Translations under genes and position numbers: made by a program
Part shown: piece by piece, positions 45,384-53,825 of the stretch
Numbering within the stretch: position 1 is the stretch's first letter
Layout: each line of letters opens with the position of its first letter
Notes under the pieces: generated by a model
What the model was told of the DNA's origin: nothing
What the model saw: the letters and a program-made list of their open reading frames with translations, nothing else
Databases searched by the model: none
Source: Lachancea thermotolerans CBS 6340
Taxonomy: Eukaryota; Ascomycota; Saccharomycetes; Saccharomycetales; Saccharomycetaceae
Length of the DNA: 64,000 nucleotides
Reading direction: 5' to 3'
Assembly (NCBI RefSeq): GCF_000142805.1
Contig: NC_013081.1
Coordinates: forward strand, 124,001 to 188,000

Positions 45384-46762
45384 TGAGGAAGGTACGGTTA
45401 AATGTGTGCAGAACGAACCCTGGGAATGGCCCTAACGAAACTGAAAGCTATGAGCGCGAGTGGTTGTGCGAGGCCAAATCCAAAAATCTTTTCCAGCTTC
45501 GCTACCATCGGGTTTAGAAAACAGCCTGCCTGTGCTGGGAAAAAAGCGATGCGCCGGCGCGAGCAGCACACCGTAGTGGGAACAGCGCTCGCGACGCACG
45601 TACAGGCTGGGTAAATGCGCGGAAGTGATTGGTTCGTGAAATATGATAGAAATATCGACCACATGACCTTTGTCGCATTCGCCGTCCGGCGCGACAAGTG
45701 GCCTCGGCGGTTGCGTAGTGTGTGACATATTATTGCCGCTGTGTATCTCCTGGCAACAGTCGTCGCTGAGCGGGGTCCTCCGGAGGGGGAGTTTCATCCA
45801 GGCGCTCGGAGGAACCTGTCCACCGAAAGGCCGCCTTATATAGCTCGCTTGGGGAGAAAAAAGGGGATAACACTCCTGTAGCCGCTGAGGCCGCGAAGCG
45901 CGGAGCGTCGCACCGCCACATTCGACAGATCACGCATACGCGCGCAGTAAAAGCGCGAGCCAGGCAGAAACATGTACGTTTCAGCACTGCTTCCGCGCTC
46001 CATGCCCTTGACGGCAGCCTAGCCAGCAACACCCGCAAGAGGCTTGTCCGGTCACGTGACATATCGCTGGGTCTTCCCCAACAATATTTACCCATCACCT
46101 GCGACGACGCGACCTCATGCGTCCCAGAGAAGCTTCTGGCCCACACGCGATTTTCTTCTGGAAGGTGACGCACTACGCGGCAAAGCTCGAGCGTAAGCAG
46201 AGCGCGCTTTTGCGGATACAGCGCGCCTACCGGATGCATGGTGCCTAATGGCTTGTCATCATCTCATCGGCCCATTTCCGCGAAGGCCGATTTCGGGCTT
46301 GCACAGGCTTCTGTTTCCAGCGGATCGGCGCCTTTTGTTTCCGCTGGCGGGCCAACGCATTCCCTTCTGCTATTTCAGTGGGCTTTCCGACAATCGCCTG
46401 TCGAGCGTCGAGCATCAGCTGTTCCGTGCGGCGCTCACTTTCCCGCGCAGCAAAACAAAAACGTATCGTGTGAGCGCCGGTGCTAAGTTTTTTTGTTCCT
46501 CCGTCGGAACCGGGTTTTTTTCGCTTCCGCATCGGTCCCGTGCCGTGCGGCTCTTAGTCATCCGCGAAGATCCCGCGGCAGGCCAGCAATAACAGCAGCG
46601 CTCGTCAATTGTCGCATGAAATGGCTCGGCAGTTTTTTGAAGCTCCGGGCGCTAAAACACATCAGCAATATAAAAACAAATGCAATATTCGCACCGCCGC
46701 GGGCTCGAGTACACGCGTAAAGAAGTGTATTGTATCACAGGCTCTCACAACCTCCTGCTAGC
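45384..46762. promoter_or_regulatory. Divergent COR1-ECM13 spacer with Hap and CACGTG sites
   Basis: About 1.4 kb, GC-rich in the middle. A Hap2/3/4/5 site TGATTGG lies at 45626-45632 (243 bases before the COR1 ATG), and a palindromic GTCACGTGAC at 46051-46060. Frames such as 45730-46239 on minus reach 169 codons but have no family features and an unlikely Arg/Cys/Trp-rich composition for a soluble protein. No RNA gene was recognised. Confidence 0.5.
45626..45632. promoter_or_regulatory. Hap2/3/4/5 (CCAAT) site upstream of COR1
   Basis: TGATTGG is the reverse complement of CCAATCA, the preferred TNATTGGT-type Hap element. Respiratory-chain genes including COR1 are Hap targets in S. cerevisiae. 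Confidence 0.55.
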
Positions 46763-47386
46763 ATGAACCAAACACCTCTTTTAATGTCCGTCTCGCGACA
46801 GTGTCTGCTTGCGCAGAAAGTTCGGCAGAAGCTTATACGGTGTGCCAGCCCGGCCAAAGACACAGATATTGACCTGCGCCTGTTGGTAGGCCACGCCAAC
46901 TTGCTCGACCGGCTGGCCCGCGAGGCCGCGGACGCGGCGGCGGCGGCAGTGCCGTACGAGGCGACCGAGCAGCGCACAAAAAGCCGGCATCACGTGCCGA
47001 AGAGCTCGCAGAGCGTGTTGGAGCTCGAGAACTCGGATTCGGAGTCCGACTCGGACGCCGACTCGGATGCGGATGCGGACGAGTTCTGGTCCAGCTCCGA
47101 TTCGGACGACGACGCCGACTCGGACGACTTCTACTCGGAATCTGACGGGGACTCGGATCTCGACCCCGAAGAAGAAGCAGACGCCGAGTGGGACACCCAG
47201 ATGGGGATCGCCAAGTACGAAGCAGCCGGGCCCTACTGTCTCTACAAGCCCGTGTCGCGCTACATCACGACTACGACTGTGGTTTTGTCGGACGAGGAAG
47301 ACGAAGACGACGAGGAGCCGGTGTGCCATGACCACACGGCCCTGCGGCGCTTCCCCGCCGTCGAGCCCGCGCTCATCAGAGCGTGA
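46763..47386 (+). CDS. ECM13: Ecm13/YJR115W-family protein
   Basis: From the first true ATG (46763) the product is 207 aa; the next in-frame Met, seven codons later, is an alternative start. The N-terminus matches the small Ecm13/YJR115W family: an RQCLLAQKVRQKLIRCAS segment followed by LRLLVGHANLLDRL. The middle is a highly acidic Ser/Asp tract (about residues 80-145, many SDSD repeats), and a short conserved patch AGPYCLYKPVSRYITTTTVVLSD follows. Function is unknown; S. cerevisiae copies are linked to cell-wall or nitrogen phenotypes. YBL043W and YJR115W are duplicates, and the single gene here sits after COR1 (YBL045C) and after RSM7 (YJR113C), as a pre-WGD ancestor should. Confidence 0.82.
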   Translation: MNQTPLLMSVSRQCLLAQKVRQKLIRCASPAKDTDIDLRLLVGHANLLDRLAREAADAAAAAVPYEATEQRTKSRHHVPKSSQSVLELENSDSESDSDADSDADADEFWSSSDSDDDADSDDFYSESDGDSDLDPEEEADAEWDTQMGIAKYEAAGPYCLYKPVSRYITTTTVVLSDEEDEDDEEPVCHDHTALRRFPAVEPALIRA

Positions 47387-47880
47387 GCGCTTGCGACCGA
47401 GGCTCCGCGCCCGTCTGCTTTTCTCCATTACGCCCTAACCACGACTGTTACGACCGCCACGACCATTCATGACGACCATAAAACCCTAATTCGCGATGCC
47501 TTGGCGCGCGCTTGCGCGCCCTATAATAAACCTCGTTTCTGTACATAACTACAAACGACTAGTTAAATCACTTTTCACATATCTGGCGTCGCCCTGGCGC
47601 GCCGTGCGCGTTCCGCGGCGGCGGCCGCCCTCGTCTGGGCATGGCAATATGCGCTTTATCAAAAGCCCATCACGAGCTACAAACGGCGCTCTCAAAAACC
47701 CGTCCACGGTCGGGTTTGTAGAACTCCCGCTCGGTGTTTCTATTCCGGATTTGCTTATCGTAACCGAAAATTAGATATCACTTTGTAGGTGGGCTCAGGG
47801 TCGACTCATAAAACGCGCCAAGTCCAACTAGCTGCTGCACTCGCCATACAGTGGACACCAGCTCCGTTTGCTAGCAATTG
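47387..47880. promoter_or_regulatory. ECM13 3' end and CPS1 promoter
   Basis: About 490 bases. A GATA-type site CTTATC (47754-47759, GATAAG on the complement) lies about 120 bases before the CPS1 start, with TTTATC (47655-47660) further up. CPS1 of yeast responds to nitrogen source, so GATA factor control (Gln3/Gat1) is plausible. No other gene is seen. Confidence 0.4.
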
Positions 47881-49620
47881 ATGACTAACGACTATATCCC
47901 AATCGACCGGCCGAAGCCTGTGCAAGCCAGGCGGAAGTGGATGATAACCGCTCTGGCAGCGTTCCTGACAGTCTGCCTGTGCCGACTGGCCTATGTTACG
48001 AGCCACAGGGCGCCTCCAGCGGGGCAGACGCTCGCATGCGACTCTGTCAAAACAATCAGCGAACTACCTGTGCATAAGATCCAGAAGCTTCTCGACGACA
48101 AGGCCCTGTACAACCAGACGCTGGCGAAACTCCAAAACGCTGTTCGTGTGCCAACAGAGGTGTACGACACCGTGGTGAACCCTGAGATCGACGCAGACGA
48201 CGCTGTCTGGGCGCCATTCGTGGAGATCCACAAGCAGCTCGCCCGCGACTTCCCTGCGGTCTGGGCAAACCTGCGCGTCGAAAAGGTCAACCACTATGGC
48301 CTCCTCATCACCTGGGAAGGCTCCGACAGCGACCTGAAGCCCGCGATGTTCGCCGCTCACATGGACGTTGTGCCTGTCGAGCGCAAGACGTGGTCGCAGT
48401 GGAAACACGAGCCCTTCTCTGGTGACCTGACCGTTGACCCCGACTTTGGCACATTGTTGTGGGGCAGAGGCTCTTTTGATGACAAAAACATGCTCATTGG
48501 TGTGCTGCAGGCTCTAGAGTACATGCTCACCCAGGAGCCCGAGTTCAAGCCTAAGCGTGGCGTTGTAGTTTCCGTGGGCTTCGACGAGGAAATCGGCGGC
48601 CACTTTGGCGCTGCTTACCTGACCAAAATTCTGCAGGAGCGCTACGGACACAAGGGTATGTTGTCTATCATCGACGAGGGCGTGGTTGGTGTTAAAGAGA
48701 TTGAAAACGTCATGATTGCGGCTCCTGGTATTGGCGAAAAAGGCCGCATTGACCTTTGGTTCCACTTAAACACCCCAGGTGGCCACTCTTCGGTGCCACC
48801 TGACCATACTTCCATTGGTATCGCCGCAGAGCTCATCTCGGACATCGAAAGTGAGAAGTTCCCTGCGACCTTCGCCCCTCAAAACCCACTGTCTCAATAT
48901 TACAGATGCATTGCCAAAAACTCTGACACCATGGAAAAGAGCTTGAAACGCGACTTCGAGTTTTCCATGCAGGACCCTAAGGCCAACAGCCGCGTTGTCG
49001 AATACCTGATCGAAACTGGCGGAAAAAAGATTGAATATCTGTTGCGTAGCACCCACGCCGTCGACATCATCCAGGGCGGTATCAAAGCCAATGCTCTTCC
49101 AGAGACAGTGTCATTTTTGGTTGATTCGCGTATTGCAGTGGACTCTAGCGTAGCTGAGGTCCAAGATGTGTTCATCAAGAGAGCTGTGAAAATTGCCAAG
49201 AAGTACGATTTAGGCGTTGTTTTCGAGGGCGAAGTGCTGCTTCCTGCTACGCCAAACGGAAACTTCAACATCACTCTCGCTGGCAAGCCATTGGAACCTG
49301 CCCCACCATCCCCAGAGAACGACGTGTGGGGCATATTTGCTGGCTCCATAAAGACCTTTTACGAAGACGTGATCTTCCCTAAGACATTTTCCGAGCCTCG
49401 TGAGCTTGTTGTTGGGCCCAGTATAATGTCTGCTAATACCGACACTGCACACTACTGGGACCTGACCGATAACATCTACCGTTACCAACCAGGGTTTGCA
49501 ATGGAGGACACCCTCTCAACTATTCACTCGGTAAACGAACACATCAATTTCGACACTGTGATGCATGTCGTGGGTTTCACCTACGGTTACATTCACGCAG
49601 TTAACAAGTTCGAGAAGTAG
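47881..49620 (+). CDS. CPS1: Vacuolar carboxypeptidase S (M20 metallopeptidase)
   Basis: The first ATG (47881) gives 579 aa (576 in S. cerevisiae). A short basic cytosolic tail precedes one transmembrane segment (about 21-40), a type II membrane topology that delivers Cps1 through the multivesicular body into the vacuole; the tail lysines are the likely ubiquitin sites. The M20 di-zinc site shows as AAHMDVVPV, GRGSFDDKN, the catalytic FDEEIGG, and IDEG. GGHSSVPPDHTSIGIA marks the lid/dimer domain, and the conserved SANTDTAHYW and SVNEHI close it. It releases C-terminal residues of peptides in the vacuole. S. cerevisiae keeps CPS1 at YJL172W, so its presence between ECM13 and PRE7 is a gene-order difference. 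Confidence 0.94.
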   Translation: MTNDYIPIDRPKPVQARRKWMITALAAFLTVCLCRLAYVTSHRAPPAGQTLACDSVKTISELPVHKIQKLLDDKALYNQTLAKLQNAVRVPTEVYDTVVNPEIDADDAVWAPFVEIHKQLARDFPAVWANLRVEKVNHYGLLITWEGSDSDLKPAMFAAHMDVVPVERKTWSQWKHEPFSGDLTVDPDFGTLLWGRGSFDDKNMLIGVLQALEYMLTQEPEFKPKRGVVVSVGFDEEIGGHFGAAYLTKILQERYGHKGMLSIIDEGVVGVKEIENVMIAAPGIGEKGRIDLWFHLNTPGGHSSVPPDHTSIGIAAELISDIESEKFPATFAPQNPLSQYYRCIAKNSDTMEKSLKRDFEFSMQDPKANSRVVEYLIETGGKKIEYLLRSTHAVDIIQGGIKANALPETVSFLVDSRIAVDSSVAEVQDVFIKRAVKIAKKYDLGVVFEGEVLLPATPNGNFNITLAGKPLEPAPPSPENDVWGIFAGSIKTFYEDVIFPKTFSEPRELVVGPSIMSANTDTAHYWDLTDNIYRYQPGFAMEDTLSTIHSVNEHINFDTVMHVVGFTYGYIHAVNKFEK

Positions 49621-49763
49621 AACGGAATGCGCGATCGAACTCTGCTGAACGGGCCTTAGACGCTTGTTCGCACCTCTATAAGCTGCTGTAACTCATAATT
49701 AACTCACTGCCTTGTAGACTTTTTCGTGTACGTTGATGTACTTTACAATTTGACTATCGTCTT

Positions 49764-49773
49764 GGTGGCGAAA
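49764..49773 (+). promoter_or_regulatory. PACE element (Rpn4 site) of PRE7
   Basis: GGTGGCGAAA differs by one base from the proteasome-associated control element GGTGGCAAA and lies 68-77 bases before the PRE7 ATG. Rpn4 drives nearly all proteasome genes through this element, so function is likely. Confidence 0.65.
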
Positions 49774-49840
49774 TCACATCTTACTGACACTTCAACAACT
49801 CTACAACTGATACAGCATCGGATCTATCACTTGGCGTGAA

Positions 49841-50569
49841 ATGGCGACTACCGTAGCATCCGAGTACTCAAATGAAGTGAAAAATACACCCATTGAACAC
49901 CAATTCAACCCTTACTCTGACAATGGTGGCACTATTTTAGGGATTGCCGGTGAAGACTTTGCAGTACTAGCAGGCGATACCAGGCACACAACAGATTACT
50001 CGATTAACTCGAGATACGAACCCAAGGTTTTTGACTGTGGTGATAACATTCTGATCTCTGCGAACGGGTTCGCAGCCGACGGCAATGCCTTGGTGAAGAG
50101 GTTCCAGAATAGCTTGAAATGGTACCATTTCGACCACAACGACAAAAAGCTTTCCATGAGATCGGCTGCTAGAAACATACAGCATTTACTGTACGGAAAG
50201 CGCTTCTTTCCTTACTACGTTCACACCATTATCGCGGGGCTCGATGAAGAAGGAAAGGGCGCGGTGTATTCATTCGATCCTGTGGGGTCTTACGAGCGTG
50301 AGCAATGCCGCGCAGGTGGTGCTGCTGCATCGCTGATTATGCCATTCTTGGACAACCAAGTGAACTTCAAGAATCAGTATGAACCAGACAGTCATGGTAC
50401 TAAGCGCAAGCATGTCAAGTTCCTAACTGTCGAAGAGGTCGTGCAGCTGGTAAGGGACGCATTCTCTTCCGCCACAGAGAGACACATCCATGTGGGTGAC
50501 GGTGTTGAGATTCTGATAGTCACCAAAGAAGGAGTGCGGAAGGAATTTTTCGAACTGAAGAGGGACTGA
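49841..50569 (+). CDS. PRE7: 20S proteasome subunit beta-6 (Pre7)
   Basis: The product is 242 aa (241 in S. cerevisiae). A short N-terminal propeptide (about 25-30 residues, including IEHQFNPYSDNGGTIL) precedes the Ntn-hydrolase fold GIAGEDFAVLAGDTRHT. There is no Thr at the mature N-terminus of an active type; beta-6 is a structural, non-catalytic subunit. Other family marks are SYEREQCRAGGAAASLIMP and RDAFSSATERHIHVGDG. It corresponds to YBL041W next to ERD2 (YBL040C). A near-consensus PACE element lies in its promoter. Confidence 0.97.
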   Translation: MATTVASEYSNEVKNTPIEHQFNPYSDNGGTILGIAGEDFAVLAGDTRHTTDYSINSRYEPKVFDCGDNILISANGFAADGNALVKRFQNSLKWYHFDHNDKKLSMRSAARNIQHLLYGKRFFPYYVHTIIAGLDEEGKGAVYSFDPVGSYEREQCRAGGAAASLIMPFLDNQVNFKNQYEPDSHGTKRKHVKFLTVEEVVQLVRDAFSSATERHIHVGDGVEILIVTKEGVRKEFFELKRD

Positions 50570-50684
50570 GGAAGGTCGCTTTTCCGGTTAGATATGTTAC
50601 ATAAATGTATATCAACGGCCAACATCAGAGGGTGTAGGATACGAGCTTGAAGCGGGCGATGTTGTACCGGCTGAAGCAGCGCAT

Positions 50685-51347
50685 TTAGTGCGGCAGCTGA
50701 AAGCCTGAGCCTTTGACCACTTTTTTATAGTAGACGTAAAAGAAGTCAGAGTACAATGCGGTTTGAATGAGGCCAGTGCAAAATGACAGTTTGTCCAGGG
50801 GACGGCCGTCGATGGAGTATCTCCAAATCCAATTGGGAATGTACAGGGCCCGGTACAACCCCATGGCAAAAATGTAGTGGCTCGTGATTGTGCTGGCTTT
50901 GCCCGAACGAGAAATCATGAATAGCTGAGGCATGATGGCAAAGCTCTCCAACCAGACGGAAAAGCTCCAGAAAATCTCAAGAAAAGTGAACTTGTAGTTG
51001 AAGATTAGAGCCAGAACTGCGGAGCCGGCCAGCAGGTACTTGATGTGGAATGTGTCGCGGACTAGCATGTCTCTGTAGGCGACTGGGTTTGTGACCCTGC
51101 ATTTTTGAATTAGACTGACCACGTAGACCGAGGAACCGATGAACACGAACTTCATTAGCGTGTTGTACACAGAACGCCATCTAAAGGTCAGCAGGTCCAA
51201 GTATCTTGTGCAGAACACCAGCACATAGAGGACTTGCGTCTTCAAAGAAATACCGTCAATTTGACGGGTCTTTCTGATGTTGTGCACGAGAATCAAGATA
51301 CTGGCAAGGTGAGCCAGATCTGCGCTGATCCTGAATATGTTGAACAT
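50685..51347 (-). CDS. ERD2: HDEL receptor Erd2
   Basis: The first ATG (51345-51347) gives 220 aa (219 in S. cerevisiae), starting MFNIFRISADLAHLASIL. Seven hydrophobic helices make up the KDEL-receptor fold; conserved phrases include LVFCTRYLDLL, WSFSVWLESFAIMPQL and GLYRALYIPNWIWRY. Erd2 cycles between Golgi and ER and returns escaped HDEL-tagged chaperones. S. cerevisiae ERD2 (YBL040C) carries a 5' intron, but here the matching N-terminus is continuous and no splice signals are needed. It converges on PRE7 with 115 bases between, as in S. cerevisiae. Confidence 0.96.
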   Translation of the reverse strand: MFNIFRISADLAHLASILILVHNIRKTRQIDGISLKTQVLYVLVFCTRYLDLLTFRWRSVYNTLMKFVFIGSSVYVVSLIQKCRVTNPVAYRDMLVRDTFHIKYLLAGSAVLALIFNYKFTFLEIFWSFSVWLESFAIMPQLFMISRSGKASTITSHYIFAMGLYRALYIPNWIWRYSIDGRPLDKLSFCTGLIQTALYSDFFYVYYKKVVKGSGFQLPH

Positions 51348-51512
51348 AGTCAATTATAGCCTAGAGAAGAGATACGCACTTTGTTCGAAGGGTACGAAGT
51401 GAACACACCTGTCTTTTCGAAGAGGATGCCAATTGTATTCGAAAGTTGATCAATTCTAGTTGTTCGTACATAATCACAAGAAACTATTGGCAAGGCGCGG
51501 AGAAGTGGGCTA

Positions 51513-52523
51513 TTACAAGTCTCTTAGGGAGTCAAAAAGCTGCTCATCGTCACTACTAAAGTCGAACTCTGGGCCTTCAACTGCCATCTGCGTTTCATTG
51601 CGCGGCAGCGCACCTTGTGGTTCCAAGGAGCGCAAACCATGGTAAGAGCGGACGAAATCAAGACAATCGGGGTCCGCGGCCCTGCCGGCGGCGCAGTGGC
51701 GCACTAGGCGCAGAAGCGTGTCCTTTTCGTGATTACGCAGCTCCAAGTCGCCTGCTCGCAGGGGAACGTGGATCTCGCGCTGGGAGCCGCTGGCATCGGG
51801 CGCCAGGAGCACGATAGTAGGGTAGACGGCAACGCGGAACTCGCGGGTCCAGAGCGCCGTGGTGCTATTTGAGGCATCGATGCGGTAGATCTCAACGTTG
51901 TTCTCGCGCAGCTCAGGCGTTTCGGCAAGCTGGTCCAGGATGCAGGTAGACTGCTCGCCGTTAAACAGCTGCAGGCTACGGCGCTCCATCCAGGGCGTCA
52001 CGAACACGAGGACACTGACGCGAAGCGGCTCCGAGCGCAGCGCATCAAGCTGCGCATGTGGGTCCTGGGTTACGTCTCGGACGCTAGAGTGCGGCCAGTG
52101 GGCCATGAGCGCGGAGCGCTCACTCACAAACATCGCGAGAGAGCCGAGGTCGCGGTCCCGCGCGCTAGGATATCTGCCCAGCAATGTCGAGCCGGCCTCT
52201 GCTTGGGCGCCCTCGCCAGGGCCGTATAGCAGGAGCTCGGGGAAGCTGCGAATATTCAGGTCGTGTGAGAACGTCATCGCGCGCTTACCATCGACCTTGA
52301 GCAGCGCGAGCTCGCCCGCGAACACGCGCTCTAGGAACAAGAAGTTTGGCTCGAGCTCCTGGCAGAACCTGCAGCCGTGCATGTAGACCATGACGAGCAC
52401 CGGCAACTGCGAGCTGCGCAGATACTCGTAGGCGTCGGGCGTGGTGTGCACGTCCGACAGCGCCAGCGCGATTTTAGCGCCAAAATATAGCGCACTGAGC
52501 AATAGGAGCCATGGTGTTAGCAT
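51513..52523 (-). CDS. Secretory thioredoxin-fold (PDI-like) protein, no S. cerevisiae counterpart at this locus
   Basis: From the first ATG (52521-52523) the product is 336 aa. Residues 1-21 form a signal peptide (MLTPWLLLLSALYFGAKIAL). A thioredoxin domain follows with YMHGCRFCQELEP (redox pair Cys51/Cys54) and the cis-proline loop IRSFPELLLYG (Pro95). A second thioredoxin-like region (about 168-265) has FVTPWMERR where CxxC would be and a VAVYPTIVLL cis-proline-type loop, so it looks redox-inactive. N-glycosylation sequons (NST, NET) support an ER or extracellular place. There is no C-terminal HDEL (it ends DSLRDL) and no second membrane helix. It resembles Mpd1/Mpd2/Eps1-type PDI relatives only by fold; none of those sits here in S. 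cerevisiae. Codon use is GC-rich. Function as an oxidoreductase or chaperone is inference. Confidence 0.8.
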   Translation of the reverse strand: MLTPWLLLLSALYFGAKIALALSDVHTTPDAYEYLRSSQLPVLVMVYMHGCRFCQELEPNFLFLERVFAGELALLKVDGKRAMTFSHDLNIRSFPELLLYGPGEGAQAEAGSTLLGRYPSARDRDLGSLAMFVSERSALMAHWPHSSVRDVTQDPHAQLDALRSEPLRVSVLVFVTPWMERRSLQLFNGEQSTCILDQLAETPELRENNVEIYRIDASNSTTALWTREFRVAVYPTIVLLAPDASGSQREIHVPLRAGDLELRNHEKDTLLRLVRHCAAGRAADPDCLDFVRSYHGLRSLEPQGALPRNETQMAVEGPEFDFSSDDEQLFDSLRDL

Positions 52524-53825
52524 CTTGTGTGTGCGTGTTTGTTCGTGCACGCGTATGTGTTATTCGTCAAAGGGTTCTTAATTTTTAGAGGGGAAACTTC
52601 AACGGCTTCCGGGACTCCCAGAGTAACAACAAGCTTCATCGTCCCTCGAAAAAACGCATTCTGCCAAACCGCAACCGCCCCGGCACAATATGTCGTTTTT
52701 CTACCAGAACAGTGTTATCATGTGCATCCAACGCGTGTGCAGAAGACCGGCAGACGCGGCCATGTGGCTGTTTACAGGGCTAGTCGTGGTAGGCACTCTT
52801 TACACCATGATAGCGCCCGTAGACTACAGGCGCCACCCCAGGCGGAAGTGACAGTCTCGCGCAGAACACGCGCGGGTGACGCGTTTGCGCGACCCAGCAA
52901 GCACAGGCGTGGCTGGACCGTAACGCTGGTGCAGGGTTCTGGACCCGGAATGGCGGGGTATGCCGATGTTTGCGGGAAATGAAACTTGGCTTGCACCAAC
53001 GTGCGGCGTGGGGCGCGGCGCGACACGCGCGCCGCGACATTAATTGGCGAGTAGGAACGGTCTAAGTACAGTGTTACGTAGAGAACAAGAACATCAGGTA
53101 ACGGCTAATTAGCTATGGCGCGAGATGCGCGTGCCGTGCTTGTCTGCCCGCTTGTTTCCGGGGTGCCAGAGAGTACACACACACACACACAGCCGGAGCG
53201 GAACGCACGGGCCGGCTGTGTGCTCACTCTCTCTCAGCCGCCTGCGACAGAAAGGCTCATCATCTTTCATTTTCTGGAGCCCCGGGAAACATGGCACGGG
53301 AAACAAGCGGGAAACAAACTGGAAACATTGACACGTGATATACGTTGATGGTGATCATAAGATTAACTCACTAACTCAGTACCGTAGCGCGTGGTGTGCA
53401 CGTGAGTTCCTCGTCGTCGTCGGCATGCCGATCTGCTTCCGTACATAGCGACCTAAACAGCTCGCGCCGTGCTCTGAGCTCGTGACGCCCAGATGATTAC
53501 CGGATATATCGTGGATAACGAGACACACATTTGTCAGCTAGCGGTGGAGACGCGGGGCCGCTGGGTCACGGAACCAGGCCCGGCTATTCAGTGCTCATCT
53601 CGGCCTCCAGTAGACAGATTTTCGGGCGGGCCGAACCGCCCAGCGGCCGGTCTAGAATAGTTACGTCAACAGTGATATCGATATCGTCCAGCGCGACTTG
53701 CCACACTCCCCTATACCCCTGTCTATATAAACTACAATGGTTGAGCAATATAGGTGCAGCCTAGTCCTCTCCGGTAGAACACCTTAAAGGTTAAAAAACC
53801 CTATATACACACAGTCACACGCACA
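52524..53825. promoter_or_regulatory. Long divergent spacer before SOD1
   Basis: About 1.3 kb between the thioredoxin-like gene and SOD1. It has two CACGTG sites (53332-53337 and 53399-53404), a CA-dinucleotide run near 53175-53190, and TATATAA-like sequence near 53723-53728, about 100 bases before the SOD1 ATG. Frames such as 52527-52982 show no family features. No tRNA was recognised. Confidence 0.5.

Noticed and set aside
45730-46239. 169-codon minus-strand frame with an ATG upstream of COR1
   Set aside because: Composition (Arg, Cys, Trp rich) and a GC-rich setting suggest chance; no motif or syntenic partner is known.
46781-47428. 215-codon minus-strand frame antisense to the ECM13-family gene
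   Set aside because: It is a Val/Arg repeat mirror of the Ser/Asp codons; the plus-strand protein has family motifs.
51348-51353. Upstream TTG start for ERD2
   Set aside because: Nuclear yeast genes start at ATG; the ATG at 51345-51347 aligns with S. cerevisiae Erd2.
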